DNA from: Gordius sp. MW1
Taxonomy: Eukaryota > Nematomorpha > Gordioida > Gordea > Gordiidae
Reading direction: 5' to 3'
Assembly: GCA_964036665.1 (NCBI GenBank)
Contig: OZ038532.1
Span: 15,518,537 to 15,582,536, forward strand
Length of the DNA stretch: 64,000 nt
In this document: one piece after another, positions 11,101 to 23,316 of the stretch
Position numbering within the stretch: position 1 is the first letter of the stretch
Layout of the letters: each line of letters begins with the position of its first letter
Made by a program: the position numbers and the translations under genes
The notes under the pieces: model-generated
Databases searched by the model: none
Told to the model about the DNA's origin: nothing
Seen by the model: the letters and a program-made list of their open reading frames with translations, nothing else

Positions 11101-13056
11101 TGCTTAATTTTTCAAAAATGCACTATGCGATCATGATTTCAAAGTAATAGTTTTCAGATTCTGATAAATTTTTACTTGGGATCATAGAAACCACGTCTGA
11201 AAACGACAACTCTCATCGGATGAATACGGTTCAAAGAAAAATATGTGGGAAATTTTGAGGTAAAAATATTTATTTTTTTCAATTCTATGTGAAAGAGCAT
11301 GAAAAAATATATAAAATTAAGCCAATTTGAGAATCCTATTATCATCGATTGACTTCCGAAAAGAGGTTTTAAGCTGCGAGAACTATCATTTTGACAAAAG
11401 ACAACGTTTTATTGTTGCGATTAGTTTGTTGTATCGCAACGTGAATGCTTAATTTTTCAAAAATGCACTATGCGATCATGATTTTAAAGTAGTTTTCTGA
11501 TTCTGATAAATTTTTTACTTGGGATCATAAAAACCACGTCTGAAAACGACAACTTTCATCGGATGAATGAATACGGTTCAAAGAAAAATATGTGAAAAAT
11601 TTTAAGGTAAAAATATTTATTTTTTTCAAATCTATGTGAAAGAGCATGAAAAAATATATAAAAGTAAGCCAATTTGAGAATCCTATTATCCTCGATTGAC
11701 TTCCGAAAAGAGGTTTTAAGCTGCGAGAACTATCATTTTTACAAAAGACAACGTTTTATTGTTGCGATTAGTTTGTTGTATCGCAACGTGAGTGCTTAAT
11801 TTTTCAAAAATGCACTATGCGATCATGATTTCAAAGTAATAGTTTTCAGATTCTGATAAATTTTTACTTGGGATCATAGAAACCACGTCTGTAAACGACA
11901 ACTCTCATCGGATGAATACGGTTCAAAGAAAAATATGTGGGAAATTTTGAGGTAAAAATATTTATTTTTTTCAATTCTATGTGAAAGAGCATGAAAAAAT
12001 ATATAAAAGTAAGCCAATTTGAGAATCCTATTATCATCGATTGACTTCCGAAAAGAGGTTTTAAGCTGCGAGAACTATCATTTTGACAAAAGACAACGTT
12101 TTATTGTTGCGATTAGTTTGTTGTATCGCAACGTGATGCTTAATTTTTGAAAATGGCTCTATGCGATCATGATTTCAAAGTAATAGTTTTCAGATTCTGA
12201 TAAATTTTTACTTGGGATCATAGAAACCACGTCTGAAAACGACAACTCTCATCGGATGAATACGGTTCAAAGAAAAATATGTGGGAAGTTTTGAGGTAAA
12301 AATATTTATTTTTTTCAATTCTATGTGAAAGAGCATGAAAAAATATATAAAAGTAAGCCAATTTGAGAATCCTATTATCCTCGATTGACTTCCGAAAAGG
12401 GGTTTTAAGCTGCGAGAACTATCATTTTGACAAAAGACAACGTTTTATTGTTGCGATTAGTTTGTTGTATCGCAACGTGAGTGCTTAATTTTTCAAAAAT
12501 GCACTATGCGATCATGATTTTAAAGTAATAGTTTTCTGATTCTGATAAATTTTTACTTTTTATCATCGAAACCACGTCTTAAAACGACAACTTTCATCGG
12601 ATGCATACGGTTGAAAGAAAAATATGTGAAAAATTTTGAGGTAAAAATATTTATTTTTTTCGATTCTATGTGAAAGAGCATGAAAAAATATATAAAAGTA
12701 AGCCAATTTGAGAATCCTATTATCCTCGATTGATTTCCGAAAAGAGGTTTTAAGCTGCGACTATCATTTTGACAAAAGACAACGTTTTATTGTTGCGATT
12801 AGTTTGTTGTATCGCAACGTGATGCTTAATTTTTGAAAATGGCTCTATGCGATCATGATTTCAAAGTAATAGTTTTCAGATTCTGATAAATTTTTACTTG
12901 GGATCATAGAAACCACGTCTGAAAACGACAACTCTCATCGGATGAATACGGTTCAAAGAAATATGTGGGAAATTTTGAGGTAAAAATATTTATTTTTTTC
13001 AATTCTATGTGAAAGAGCATGAAAAAATATATAAAATTAAGCCAATTTGAGAATCC
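5155..13056 (+). repeat. Higher-order repeat, copy U1 (23 units, 7902 bp)
   Basis: Starts at the unit with TATTATCATCG and the 10-bp deletion. Ordered markers: the GAATTC unit (5486), GCAGCG unit (5831), T3 units (6520, 6865), the TGTATAAAAG unit (in 6865-7209), the AAGTAAGTTTTC unit (7210), TTTGATGTATC (7897), TTCTAAGTG units (8241, 9272), ATTTTTTACTTGGG (9615, 11337), and the CAAAGAAATATGTGGG unit (12718). The same order recurs from 13057. Relative to the next copy, U1 has three extra units in the 7.5-9.3 kb stretch, where units alternate between AAAAATAGTT and CACGTATG variants. Confidence 0.85.
5200..5240 (+). other. 10-bp-deletion marker, site 1 (5220/5221)
   Basis: ACAAC is joined directly to TGCGATT, missing GTTTTATTGT. 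The unit also has GTGAGTGATTAA and a 3-bp loss (ACTATTTTGAC). The same deletion occurs at 13125/13126, 19974/19975, 23247/23248 (reverse) and 54838/54839 (reverse, with C to G), each linked to the GATTAATT variant, so the five are related by descent. By joining reading frames it also creates the longest pseudo-ORFs in the window. Confidence 0.9.
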
Positions 13057-16000
13057 TATTATCATCGATTGACTTCCGAAAAGAGGTTTTAAGCTGCGAG
13101 AACTATCATTTTGACAAAAGACAACTGCGATTAGTTTGTTGTATCGCAACGTGAGTGATTAATTTTTCAAAAATGCACTATGCGATCATGATTTTAAAGT
13201 AATAGTTTTCTGATTCTGATAAATTTTTACTTTTTATCATCGAAACCACGTCTGAAAACGACAACTTTCATCGGATGCATACGGTTGAAAGAAAAATATG
13301 TGAAAAATTTTGAGGTAAAAATATTTATTTTTTCGATTCTATGTGAAAGAGCATGAAAAAATATATAAAAGTAAGCCAATTTGAGAATTCTATTATCCTC
13401 GATTGACTTCCGAAAAGAGGTTTTAAGCTGCGAGAACTATCATTTTGACAAAAGACAACGTTTTATTGTTGCGATTAGTTTGTCGTATCGCAACGTGAGT
13501 GCTTAATTTTTCAAAAATGCACTATGCGATCATGATTTTAAAGTAATAGTTTTCTGATTCTGATAAATTTTTACTTTTTATCATCGAAACCACGTCTGAA
13601 AACTACAACTTTCATCGGATGCATACGGTTGAAAGAAAAATATGTGAAAAATTTTGAGGCAAAAATATTTATTTTTTTCGATTCTATGTGAAAGAGCATG
13701 AAAAAATATATAAAAGTAAGCCAATTTGAGAATCCTATTATCCTCGATTGACTTCCGAAAAGAGGTTTTAAGCTGCGAGAACTATCATTTTGACAAAAGA
13801 CAACGTTTTATTGTTGCGATTAGTTTGTTGTATCGCAGCGTGATGCTTAATTTTTGAAAATGGCTCTATGCGATCATGATTTCAAAGTAATAGTTTGCAG
13901 ATTCTGATAAATTTTTCCTTGGGATCATAGAAACGACGTCTGAAAACGACAACTTTCATCGGATGAATACGTTTCAAAGAAAAATATGTGAAAAATTTTA
14001 AGGTAAAAATATTTATTTTTTTCAATTCTATGTGAAAGAGCATGAAAAAATATATAAAAGTAAGCCAATTTGAGAATCCTATTATCCTCGATTGACTTCC
14101 GAAAAGAGGTTTTAAGCTGCGAGAACTATCATTTTGACAAAAGACAACGTTTTATTGTTGCGATTAGTTTGTTGTATCGCAACGTGAGTGCTTAATTTTT
14201 CAAAAATGCACTATGCGATCATGATTTTAAAGTAATAGTTTTCTGATTCTGATAAATTTTTACTTTTTATCATCGAAACCACGTCTGAAAACGACAACTT
14301 TCATCGGATGAATACGGTTCAAAGAAAAATATGTGAAAAATATTAAGGTAAAAATATTTATTTTTTTCAATTCTATGTGAAAGAGCATGAAAAAATATAT
14401 AAAAGTAAGCCAATTTGAGAATCCTATTATCCTCGATTGACTTCCGAAAAGGGGTTTTAAGCTGCGAGAACTATCATTTTGACAAAAGACAACGTTTTAT
14501 TGTTGCGATTAGTTTGTTGTATCGCAACGTGAGTGTTTAATTTTTCAAAAATGCACTATGCGATCATGATTTCAAAATAACATTTCTCTGATTCTGATAA
14601 ATTTTTACTTGGGATCATAGAAACCACGTCTGAAAACGACAACTTTCATCGGATGCATACGGTTGAAAGAAAAATATGTGAAAAATTTTGAGGTAAAAAT
14701 ATTTATTTTTTTCGATTCTATGTGAAAGAGCATGAAAAAATATATAAAAGTAAGCCAATTTGAGAATCCTATTATCCTCGATTGACTTCCGAAAAGGGGT
14801 TTTAAGCTGCGAGAACTATCATTTTGACAAAAGACAACGTTTTATTGTTGCGATTAGTTTGTTGTATCGCAACGTGAGTGTTTAATTTTTCAAAAATGCA
14901 CTATGCGATCATGATTTCAAAATAACATTTCTCTGATTCTGATAAATTTTTACTTGGGATCATAGAAACCACGTCTGAAAACGACAACTTTCATCGGATG
15001 AATACGGTTCAAAGAAAAATATGTGAAAATTTTTGAGGTAAAAATATTTATTTTTTTCAATTCTATGTGTAAGAGCATGAAAAAATGTATAAAAGTAAGC
15101 CAATTTGAGAATCCTATTATCCTCGATTGACTTCCGAAAAGAGGTTTTAAGCTGCGAGAACTATCATTTTGACAAAAGACAACGTTTTATTGTTGCGATT
15201 AGTTTGTTGTATCGCAACGTGAGTGCTTAATTTTTCAAAAATGCACTATGCGATCATGATTTTAAAGTAAGTTTTCTGATTCTGATAAATTTTTACTTTT
15301 TATCATCGAAACCACGTCTTAAAACGACAACTTTCATCGGATGCATACGGTTGAAAGAAAAATATGTGAAAAATTTTGAGGTAAAAATATTTATTTTTTC
15401 GATTCTATGTAAAAGAGCATGAAAAAATATATAAAAGTAAGCCAATTTGAGAATCCTATTATCATCGATTGACTTCCGAAAAGAGGTTTTAAGCTGCGAG
15501 AACTATCATTTTGACAAAAGACAACGTTTTATTGTTGCGATTAGTTTGATGTATCGCAACGTGATGCTTAATTTTTGAAAATGGCTCTATGCGATCATGA
15601 TTTTAAAGTAATAGTTTTCTGATTCTGATAAATTTTTACTTGGGATCATAGAAACCACGTCTGAAAACGACAACTTTCATCGGATGCATACGGTTGAAAG
15701 AAAAATATGTGAAAAATTTTGAGGTAAAAACATTTATTTTTTTCGATTCTATGTGAAAGAGCATGAAAAAATATATAAAAGTAAGCCAATTTGAGAATCC
15801 TATTATCCTCGATTGACTTCCGAAAAGAGGTTTTAAGCTGCGAGAACTATCATTTTGACAAAAGACAACGTTTTATTGTTGCGATTAGTTTGTTGTATCG
15901 CAACGTGAGTGCTTAATTTTTCAAAAATGCACTATGCGATCATGATTTTAAAGTAATAGTTTTCTGATTCTGATAAATTTTTACTTTTTATCATCGAAAC

Positions 16001-19000
16001 CACGTCTGAAAACGACAACTTTCATCGGATGCATACGGTTGAAAGAAAAATATGTGAAAAATTTTGAGGTAAAAATAGTTATTTTTTTCGATTCTATGTG
16101 AAAGAGCATGAAAAAATATATAAAAGTAAGCCAATTTGAGAATCCTATTATCCTCGATTGACTTCCGAAAAGAGGTTTTAAGCTGCGAGAACTATCATTT
16201 TGACAAAAGACAACGTTTTATTGTTGCGATTAGTTTGTTGTATCGCAACGTGATGCTTAATTTTTGAAAATGGCTCTATGCGATCATGATTTCAAAGTAA
16301 TAGTTTCAGATTCTGATAAATTTTTACTTGGGATCATAGAAACCACGTATGAAAACGACAACTTTCATCGGATGCATACGGTTGAAAGAAAAATATGTGA
16401 AAAATTTTGAGGTAAAAATATTTATTTTTTTCGATTCTAAGTGAAAGAGCATGAAAAAATATATAAAAGTAAGCCAATTTGAGAATCCTATTATCCTCGA
16501 TTGACTTCCGAAAAGAGGTTTTAAGCTGCGAGAACTATCATTTTGACAAAAGACAACGTTTTATTGTTGCGATTAGTTTGTTGTATCGCAACGTGAGTGC
16601 TTAATTTTTCAAAAATGCACTATGCGATCATGATTTTAAAGTAATAGTTTTCTGATTCTGATAAATTTTTTACTTGGGATCATAAAAACCACGTCTGAAA
16701 ACGACAACTTTCATCGGATGAATACGGTTCAAAGAAAAATATGTGAAAAATTTTAAGGTAAAAATATTTATTTTTTTCAATTCTATGTGAAAGAGCATGA
16801 AAAAATATATAAAAGTAAGCCAATTTGAGAATCCTATTATCCTCGATTGACTTCCGAAAAGAGGTTTTAAGCTGCGAGAACTATCATTTTTACAAAAGAC
16901 AACGTTTTATTGTTGCGATTAGTTTGTTGTATCGCAACGTGAGTGCTTAATTTTTCAAAAATGCACTATGCGATCATGATTTCAAAGTAATAGTTTGCAG
17001 ATTCTGATAAATTTTTACTTGGGATCATAGAAACCACGTCTGAAAACGACAACTTTCATCGGATGAATACGGTTGAAAGAAAAATATGTGAAAAATTTTG
17101 AGGTAAAAATATTTATTTTTTTCGATTCTATGTGAAAGAGCATAAAAAATCCTATTATCCTCGATTGACTTCCGAAAAGAGGTTTTAAGCTGCGAGAACT
17201 ATCATTTTGACAAAAGACAACGTTTTATTGTTGCGATTAGTTTGTTGTATCGCAACGTGAGTGCTTAATTTTTCAAAAATGCACTATGCGATCATGATTT
17301 TAAAGTAATAGTTTTCTGATTCTGATAAATTTTTACTTTTTATCATCGAAACCACGTCTGAAAACGACAACTTTCATCGGATGAATACGGTTCAAAGAAA
17401 AATATGTGAAAAATTTTAAGGTAAAAATATTTATTTTTTTCAATTCTATGTGAAAGAGCATGAAAATATATATAAAAGTAAGCCAATTTGAGAATCTTAT
17501 TATCCTCGACTGACTTCCGAAAAGAGGTTTTAAGCTGCGAGAACTATCATTTTGACAAAAGACAACGTTTTATTGTTGCGATTAGTTTGTTGTATCGCAA
17601 CGTGAGTGCTTAATTTTTCAAAAATGCACTATGCGATCATGATTTCAAAGTAATAGTTTGCAGAATCTGATAAATTTTTACTTGGGATCATAGAAACCAC
17701 GTCTGAAAACGACAACTTTCATCGGATGAATACGGTTCAAAGAAAAATATGTGAAAAATTTTGAGGTAAAAATATTTATTTTTTTCAATTCTATGTGAAA
17801 GAGCATAAAAAAATATATAAAAGTAAGCCAATTTGAGAATCCTATTATCCTCGATTGACTTCCGAAAAGAGGTTTTAAGCTGCGAGAACTATCATTTTTA
17901 CAAAAGACAACGTTTTATTGTTGCGATTAGTTTGTTGTATCGCAACGTGAGTGCTTAATTTTTCAAAAATGCACTATGCGATCATGATTTCAAAGTAATA
18001 GTTTTCAGATTCTGATACATTTTTACTTGGGATCATAGAAACCACGTCTGAAAACGACAACTCTCATCGGATGAATACGGTTCAAAGAAAAATATGTGGG
18101 AAATTTTGAGGTAAAAATATTTATTTTTTTCAATTCTATGTGAAAGAGCATGAAAAAATATATAAAAGTAAGCCAATTTGAGAATCCTATTATCATCGAT
18201 TGACTTCCGAAAAGAGGTTTTAAGCTGCGAGAACTATCATTTTGACAAAAGACAACGTTTTATTGTTGCGATTAGTTTGTTGTATCGCAACGTGAATGCT
18301 TAATTTTTCAAAAATGCACTATGCGATCATGATTTTAAAGTAGTTTTCTGATTCTGATAAATTTTTTACTTGGGATCATAAAAACCACGTCTGAACGACA
18401 ACTTTCATCGGATGAATGAATACGGTTCAAAGAAAAATATGTGAAAAATTTTAAGGTAAAAATATTTATTTTTTTCAAATCTATGTGAAAGAGCATGAAA
18501 AAATATATAAAAGTAAGCCAATTTGAGAATCCTATTATCCTCGATTGACTTCCGAAAAGAGGTTTTAAGCTGCGAGAACTATCATTTTTACAAAAGACAA
18601 CGTTTTATTGTTGCGATTAGTTTGTTGTATCGCAACGTGAGTGCTTAATTTTTCAAAAATGCACTATGCGATCATGATTTCAAAGTAATAGTTTTCAGAT
18701 TCTGATAAATTTTTACTTGGGATCATAGAAACCACGTCTGAAAACGACAACTCTCATCGGATGAATACGGTTCAAAGAAAAATATGTGGGAAATTTTGAG
18801 GTAAAAATATTTATTTTTTTCAATTCTATGTGAAAGAGCATGAAAAAATATATAAAAGTAAGCCAATTTGAGAATCCTATTATCATCGATTGACTTCCGA
18901 AAAGAGGTTTTAAGCTGCGAGAACTATCATTTTGACAAAAGACAACGTTTTATTGTTGCGATTAGTTTGTTGTATCGCAACGTGATGCTTAATTTTTGAA

Positions 19001-19905
19001 AATGGCTCTATGCGATCATTATTTCAAAGTAATAGTTTTCAGATTCTGATAAATTTTTACTTGGGATCATAGAAACCACGTCTGAAAACGACAACTCTCA
19101 TCGGATGAATACGGTTAAAAGAAAAATATGTGGGAAATTTTGAGGTAAAAATATTTATTTTTTTCAATTCTATGTGAAAGAGCATGAAAAAATATATAAA
19201 AGTAAGCCAATTTGAGAATCCTATTATCCTCGATTGACTTCCGAAAAGGGGTTTTAAGCTGCGAGAACTATCATTTTGACAAAAGACAACGTTTTATTGT
19301 TGCGATTAGTTTGTTGTATCGCAACGTGAGTGCTTAATTTTTCAAAAATGCACTATGCGATCATGATTTTAAAGTAATAGTTTTCTGATTCTGATAAATT
19401 TTTACTTTTTATCATCGAAACCACGTCTTAAAACGACAACTTTCATCGGATGCATACGGTTGAAAGAAAAATATGTGAAAAATTTTGAGGTAAAAATATT
19501 TATTTTTTTCGATTCTATGTGAAAGAGCATGAAAAAATATATAAAAGTAAGCCAATTTGAGAATCCTATTATCCTCGATTGATTTCCGAAAAGAGGTTTT
19601 AAGCTGCGACTATCATTTTGACAAAAGACAACGTTTTATTGTTGCGATTAGTTTGTTGTATCGCAACGTGATGCTTAATTTTTGAAAATGGCTCTATGCG
19701 ATCATGATTTCAAAGTAATAGTTTTCAGATTCTGATAAATTTTTACTTGGGATCATAGAAACCACGTCTGAAAACGACAACTCTCATCGGATGAATACGG
19801 TTCAAAGAAATATGTGGGAAATTTTGAGGTAAAAATATTTATTTTTTTCAATTCTATGTGAAAGAGCATGAAAAAATATATAAAAGTAAGCCAATTTGAG
19901 AATCC
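13057..19905 (+). repeat. Higher-order repeat, copy U2 (20 units, 6849 bp)
   Basis: Matches U1 in marker order with few substitutions. The offset to U1 is 7902-7905 bp up to the unit at 15115, then shifts to 6874 from 16146 and to 6847-6851 after the 27-bp deletion at 17146. The shift shows that three units present in U1 are absent here (or were added in U1), most simply by unequal exchange between near-identical neighbours. The exact exchange point within 15.4-16.2 kb cannot be fixed by eye because several units there are almost the same. Confidence 0.85.
17140..17156 (+). other. 27-bp deletion in one unit (318 bp long)
   Basis: GAGCATAAAAAATCCTATT at this point lacks 27 bp relative to its counterpart at 10296 (unit 9961), removing the TATA-like and CCAAT motifs. 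The join lies in an A run, so the end points cannot be fixed exactly. The deletion is unique to U2 and therefore younger than the U1-U2 duplication. Confidence 0.85.
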
Positions 19906-20919
19906 TATTATCATCGATTGACTTCCGAAAAGAGGTTTTAAGCTGCGAGAACTATCATTTTGACAAAAGACAACTGCGATTAGTTTGTTGTATCGCAACG
20001 TGAGTGATTAATTTTTCAAAAATGCACTATGCGATCATGATTTTAAAGCAATAGTTTTCTGGTTCTGATAAATTTTTACTTTTTATCATCGAAACCACGT
20101 CTGAAAACGACAACTTTCATCGGATGCATACGGTTGAAAGAAAAATATGTGAAAAATTTTGAGGTAAAAATATTTATTTTTTCGATTCTATGTGAAAGAG
20201 CATGAAAAAATATATAAAAGTAAGCCAATTTGAGAATTCTATTATCCTCGATTGACTTCCGAAAAGAGGTTTTAAGCTGCGAGAACTATCATTTTGACAA
20301 AAGACAACGTTTTATTGTTGCGATTAGTTTGTTGTATCGCAACGTGAGTGCTTAATTTTTCAAAAATGCACTATGCGATCATGATTTTAAAGTAATAGTT
20401 TTCTGATTCTGATAAATTTTTACTTTTTATCATCGAAACCACGTCTGAAAACGACAACTTTCATCGGATAAAGAAAAATATGTGAAAAATTTTGAGGTAA
20501 AAATATTTATTTTTTTTCGATTCTATGTGAAAGAGCATGAAAAAATATATAAAAGTAAGCCAATTTGAGAATCCTATTATCCTCGATTGACTTCCGAAAA
20601 GAGGTTTTAAGCTGCGAGAACTATCATTTTGACAAAAGACAACGTTTTATTGTTGCGATTAGTTTGTTGTATCGCAGCGTGATGCTTAATTTTTGAAAAT
20701 GGCTCTATGCGATCATGATTTCAAAGTAATAGTTTGCAGATTCTGATAAATTTTTACTTGGGATCATAGAAACCACGTCTGAAAACGACAACTCTCATCG
20801 GATGAATACGGTTCAAAGAAAAATATGTGAAAAATTTTGAGGTAAAAATATTTATTTTTTTCAATTCTATATGAAAGAGCATGAAAAAAATATATAAAAG
20901 TAAGCCAATTTGAGAATCC
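19906..20919 (+). repeat. Higher-order repeat, truncated copy U3 (first three units)
   Basis: Repeats the first three units of U1 and U2: 10-bp-deletion unit (19906), GAATTC unit (20240) and GCAGCG unit (20575). The GAATTC unit has lost 11 bp at about 20470 (CGGAT joined to AAAGAAAA). After 20920 the order no longer follows U1/U2: the units at 20920 and 21264 resemble those at 19222 and 19567 instead (CGTCTTAA, then TTGATTTCCG and CAAAGAAATATGTGGG). Confidence 0.75.
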
Positions 20920-22377
20920 TATTATCCTCGATTGACTTCCGAAAAGAGGTTTTAAGCTGCGAGAACTATCATTTTGACAAAAGACAACGTTTTATTGTTG
21001 CGATCAGTTTGTTGTATCGCAACGTGAGTGCTTAATTTTTCAAAAATGCACTATGCGATCATGATTTAAAAGTAATAGTTTTCTGATTCTGATAAATTTT
21101 TACTTTTTATCATCGAAACCACGTCTTAATACGAGAACTTTCATCGGATGCATACGGTTGAAAGAAAAATATGTGAAAAATTTTGAGGTAAAAATATTTA
21201 TTTTTTCGATTCTATGTGAAAGAGCATGAAAAAATATATAAAAGTAAGAGAATTTGAGAATCCTATTATCCTCGATTGATTTCCGAAAAGAGGTTTTAAG
21301 CTGCGAGAACTATCATTTTGACAAAAGACAACGTTTTATTGTTGCGATTAGTTTGTTGTATCGCAACGTGATGCTTAATTTTTGAAAATGGCTCTATGTG
21401 ATCATGATTTCAAAGTAATAGTTTTCAGATTCTGATAAATTTTTACTTGGGATCATAGAAACCACGTCTGAAAACGACAACTCTCATCGGATGAATACGG
21501 TTCAAAGAAATATGTGGGAAATTTTGAGGTAAAAATATTTATTTTTTTCAATTCTATGTGAAAGAGCATGAAAAAATATATAAAAGTAAGCCAATTTGAG
21601 AATCCTTTTATCCTCGATTGACTTCCGAAAAGGGGTTTTAAGCTGCGAGAACTATCATTTTGACAAAAGACAACGTTTTATTGTTGCGATTAGTTTGTTG
21701 TATCGCAACGTGATGCTTAATTTTTGAAAATGGCTCTATGCGATCATGATTTCAAAGTAATAGTTTTCAGATTCTGATAAATTTTTACTTTGGATCATAG
21801 AAACCACGTCTGAAAACGACAACTCTCATCGGATCTATACGGTTCAAAGAAAAATATGTAGGAAATTTTGAGGTAAAAATATTTATTTTTTTCAATTCTA
21901 TGTGAAAGAGCATGAAAAAATATATAAAAGTAAGCCAATTTGAGAATCCTATTATCCTCGATTGACTTCCGAAAAAGGGTTTTAAGCTGCGAGAACTATC
22001 ATTTTGACAAAAGACAACGTTTTATTGTTGCGATTAGTTTGTTGTATCGCAACGTGAGTGCTTAATTTTTCAAAAATGCACTATGCGATCATGATTTTAA
22101 AGTAATAGTTTTCTGATTCTGATAAATTTTTACTTTTTATGATCGAAACCACGTCTTAAAACGACAACTTTCATCGGATGCATACGGTTGAAAGAAAAAT
22201 ATGTGAAAAATTTTGAGGTAAAAATATTTATTTTTTTCGATTCTATGTGAAAGAGCATGAAAAAATATATAAAAGTAAGCCAATTTGAGAATCCTATTAT
22301 CCTCGATTGACTTCCGAAAAGAGGTTTTAAGCTGCGAGAACTATCATTTTGACTAAAGACAACGTTTTATTGTTGCG
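20920..22377 (+). repeat. Left-arm units next to the strand switch, rich in private changes
   Basis: Units at 20920, 21264, 21606, 21950 and the partial at 22295. They carry many changes not seen in other copies: GCGATCAGTTTG, TTTAAAAGTAAT, CTTAATACGAGAAC, GTAAGAGAATTT, CTATGTGATC, AATCCTTTTATCC, CGGATCTATAC, ATGTAGGAAA, GAAAAAGGGT, TATGATCG and GACTAAAGAC. The series ends at 22377, 83 bp into the last unit. Such divergence is usual where homogenising exchange is weak, for example at an array edge. Confidence 0.75.
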
Positions 22378-22386
22378 TAAATATTT
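22370..22386. other. Strand-switch (inversion) junction of the satellite
   Basis: Forward sequence runs to TGTTGCG at 22371-22377. From TAAATATTTTTACC at 22378 the sequence is the reverse complement of the unit. The expected forward continuation would be ATTAGTTTG; the expected reverse neighbour to the left of TAAATATT would be a run of A. I see no inserted bases and no obvious microhomology of 2 bp or more. The left partial keeps 83 bp of its unit and the right partial keeps 280 bp. The two arms are not a mirror palindrome around this point, so it is not a simple fold-back of one template. Confidence 0.95.
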
Positions 22387-23316
22387 TTACCTTAAAATTT
22401 TTCACATATTTTTCTTTGAACCGTATTCATCCGATGAAAGTTGTCGTTTTCAGACGTCGTTTCTATGATCCCAAGTAAAAATTTATCAGAATCTGCAAAC
22501 TATTACTTTGAAATCATGATCGCATAGAGCCATTTTCAAAAATTAAGCATCACGCTGCGATACAACAAACTAATCGCAACAATAAAACGTTGTCTTTTGT
22601 CAAAATGATAGTTCTCGCAGCTTAAAACCTCTTTTCGGAAGTCAATCGAGGATAATAGGATTCTCAAATTGGCTTACTTTTATATATTTTTTCATGTTCT
22701 TTCACATAGAATCGAAAAAAATAAATATTTTTACCTCAAAATTTTTCACATATTTTTCTTTCAACCGTATGCATCCGATGAATGTTGTTGTTTTCAGACG
22801 TGGTTTCGATGATAAAAAGTAAAAATTTATCAGAATCAGAAAACTATTACTTCAAAATCGTGATCGCATAGTGCATTTTTGAAAAATTAAGCACTCACGT
22901 TGTCATACAACAAACTCATCGCAACAATAAAACGTTGTCTTTTGTCAAAATGATAGTTTTCGCAGCTTAAAACCTCTTTTCGGGTCAATCGAGGATAATA
23001 GAATTCTCAAATTGGCTTCATGCTCTTTCACATAGAATCGAAAAAATAAATATTTTTACCTCAAAATTTTGACATATTTTTCTTTCAACCGTATGCATCC
23101 GATGAAAGTTGTCGTTTTCAGACGTGGTTTCGATGATAAAAAGTAAAATTTTATCAGAATCAGAAAACTATTACTTTAAAATCATGGTCGCATAGTGCAT
23201 TTTTGAAAAATTAATCACTCACGTTGCGATACAACAAACTAATCGCAGTTGTCTTTTGTCAAAATGATAGTTCTCGCAGCTTAAAACCTCTTTTCGGAAG
23301 TCAATCGAGGATAATA
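22378..23316 (-). repeat. Inverted counterpart of the first three units of the left-arm higher-order repeat
   Basis: Read on the - strand from 23316 to 22378 the order is: the 10-bp-deletion unit with GTGATTAATT, the GAATTC-joined T1 unit, and the GCAGCG unit with CAGACGACGTCTG-type flank and AAGGTAAAA. This is the order at 5155-6174, 13057-14079 and 19906-20919. The copy is heavily mutated: TTCATGTTCT, GATGAATGTTGTTG, CAAAATCGTG, TTGTCATACAAC, ACTCATCGC, a 2-3 base loss in TTTTCGGGTCAAT, a loss of about 17 bp in GGCTTCATGCTC, TTTTGACAT and CATGGTCGC. The relation proves that both arms derive from one array. Confidence 0.85.

Larger units (their letters stand above)
1..22377 (+). repeat. 345-bp AT-rich satellite, forward-oriented array (65 complete units plus an 83-bp partial)
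   Basis: Head-to-tail units, each opening with TATTATCCTCGATTGA and ending TTTGAGAATCC. Most are 342-346 bp; the range is 318-347 bp. Unit starts: 1, 346, 691, 1033, 1377, 1722, 2067, 2412, 2757, 3099, 3438, 3780, 4125, 4469, 4813, 5155, 5486, 5831, 6175, 6520, 6865, 7210, 7552, 7897, 8241, 8584, 8927, 9272, 9615, 9961, 10306, 10647, 10992, 11337, 11684, 12029, 12373, 12718, 13057, 13391, 13736, 14080, 14425, 14770, 15115, 15457, 15801, 16146, 16489, 16835, 17153, 17498, 17843, 18188, 18533, 18878, 19222, 19567, 19906, 20240, 20575, 20920, 21264, 21606, 21950, 22295 (broken at 22377). No foreign sequence interrupts the array. The left window edge coincides with a unit start by chance. The unit phase is my choice, since a tandem array has no intrinsic start. 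Confidence 0.98.

Noticed and set aside
22300-22460. Perfect palindrome or fold-back at the strand switch
   Set aside because: The bases directly left of the junction (unit positions up to 83) and right of it (unit positions from about 280 downward) are different parts of the unit, so the arms are not mirror images at the junction.
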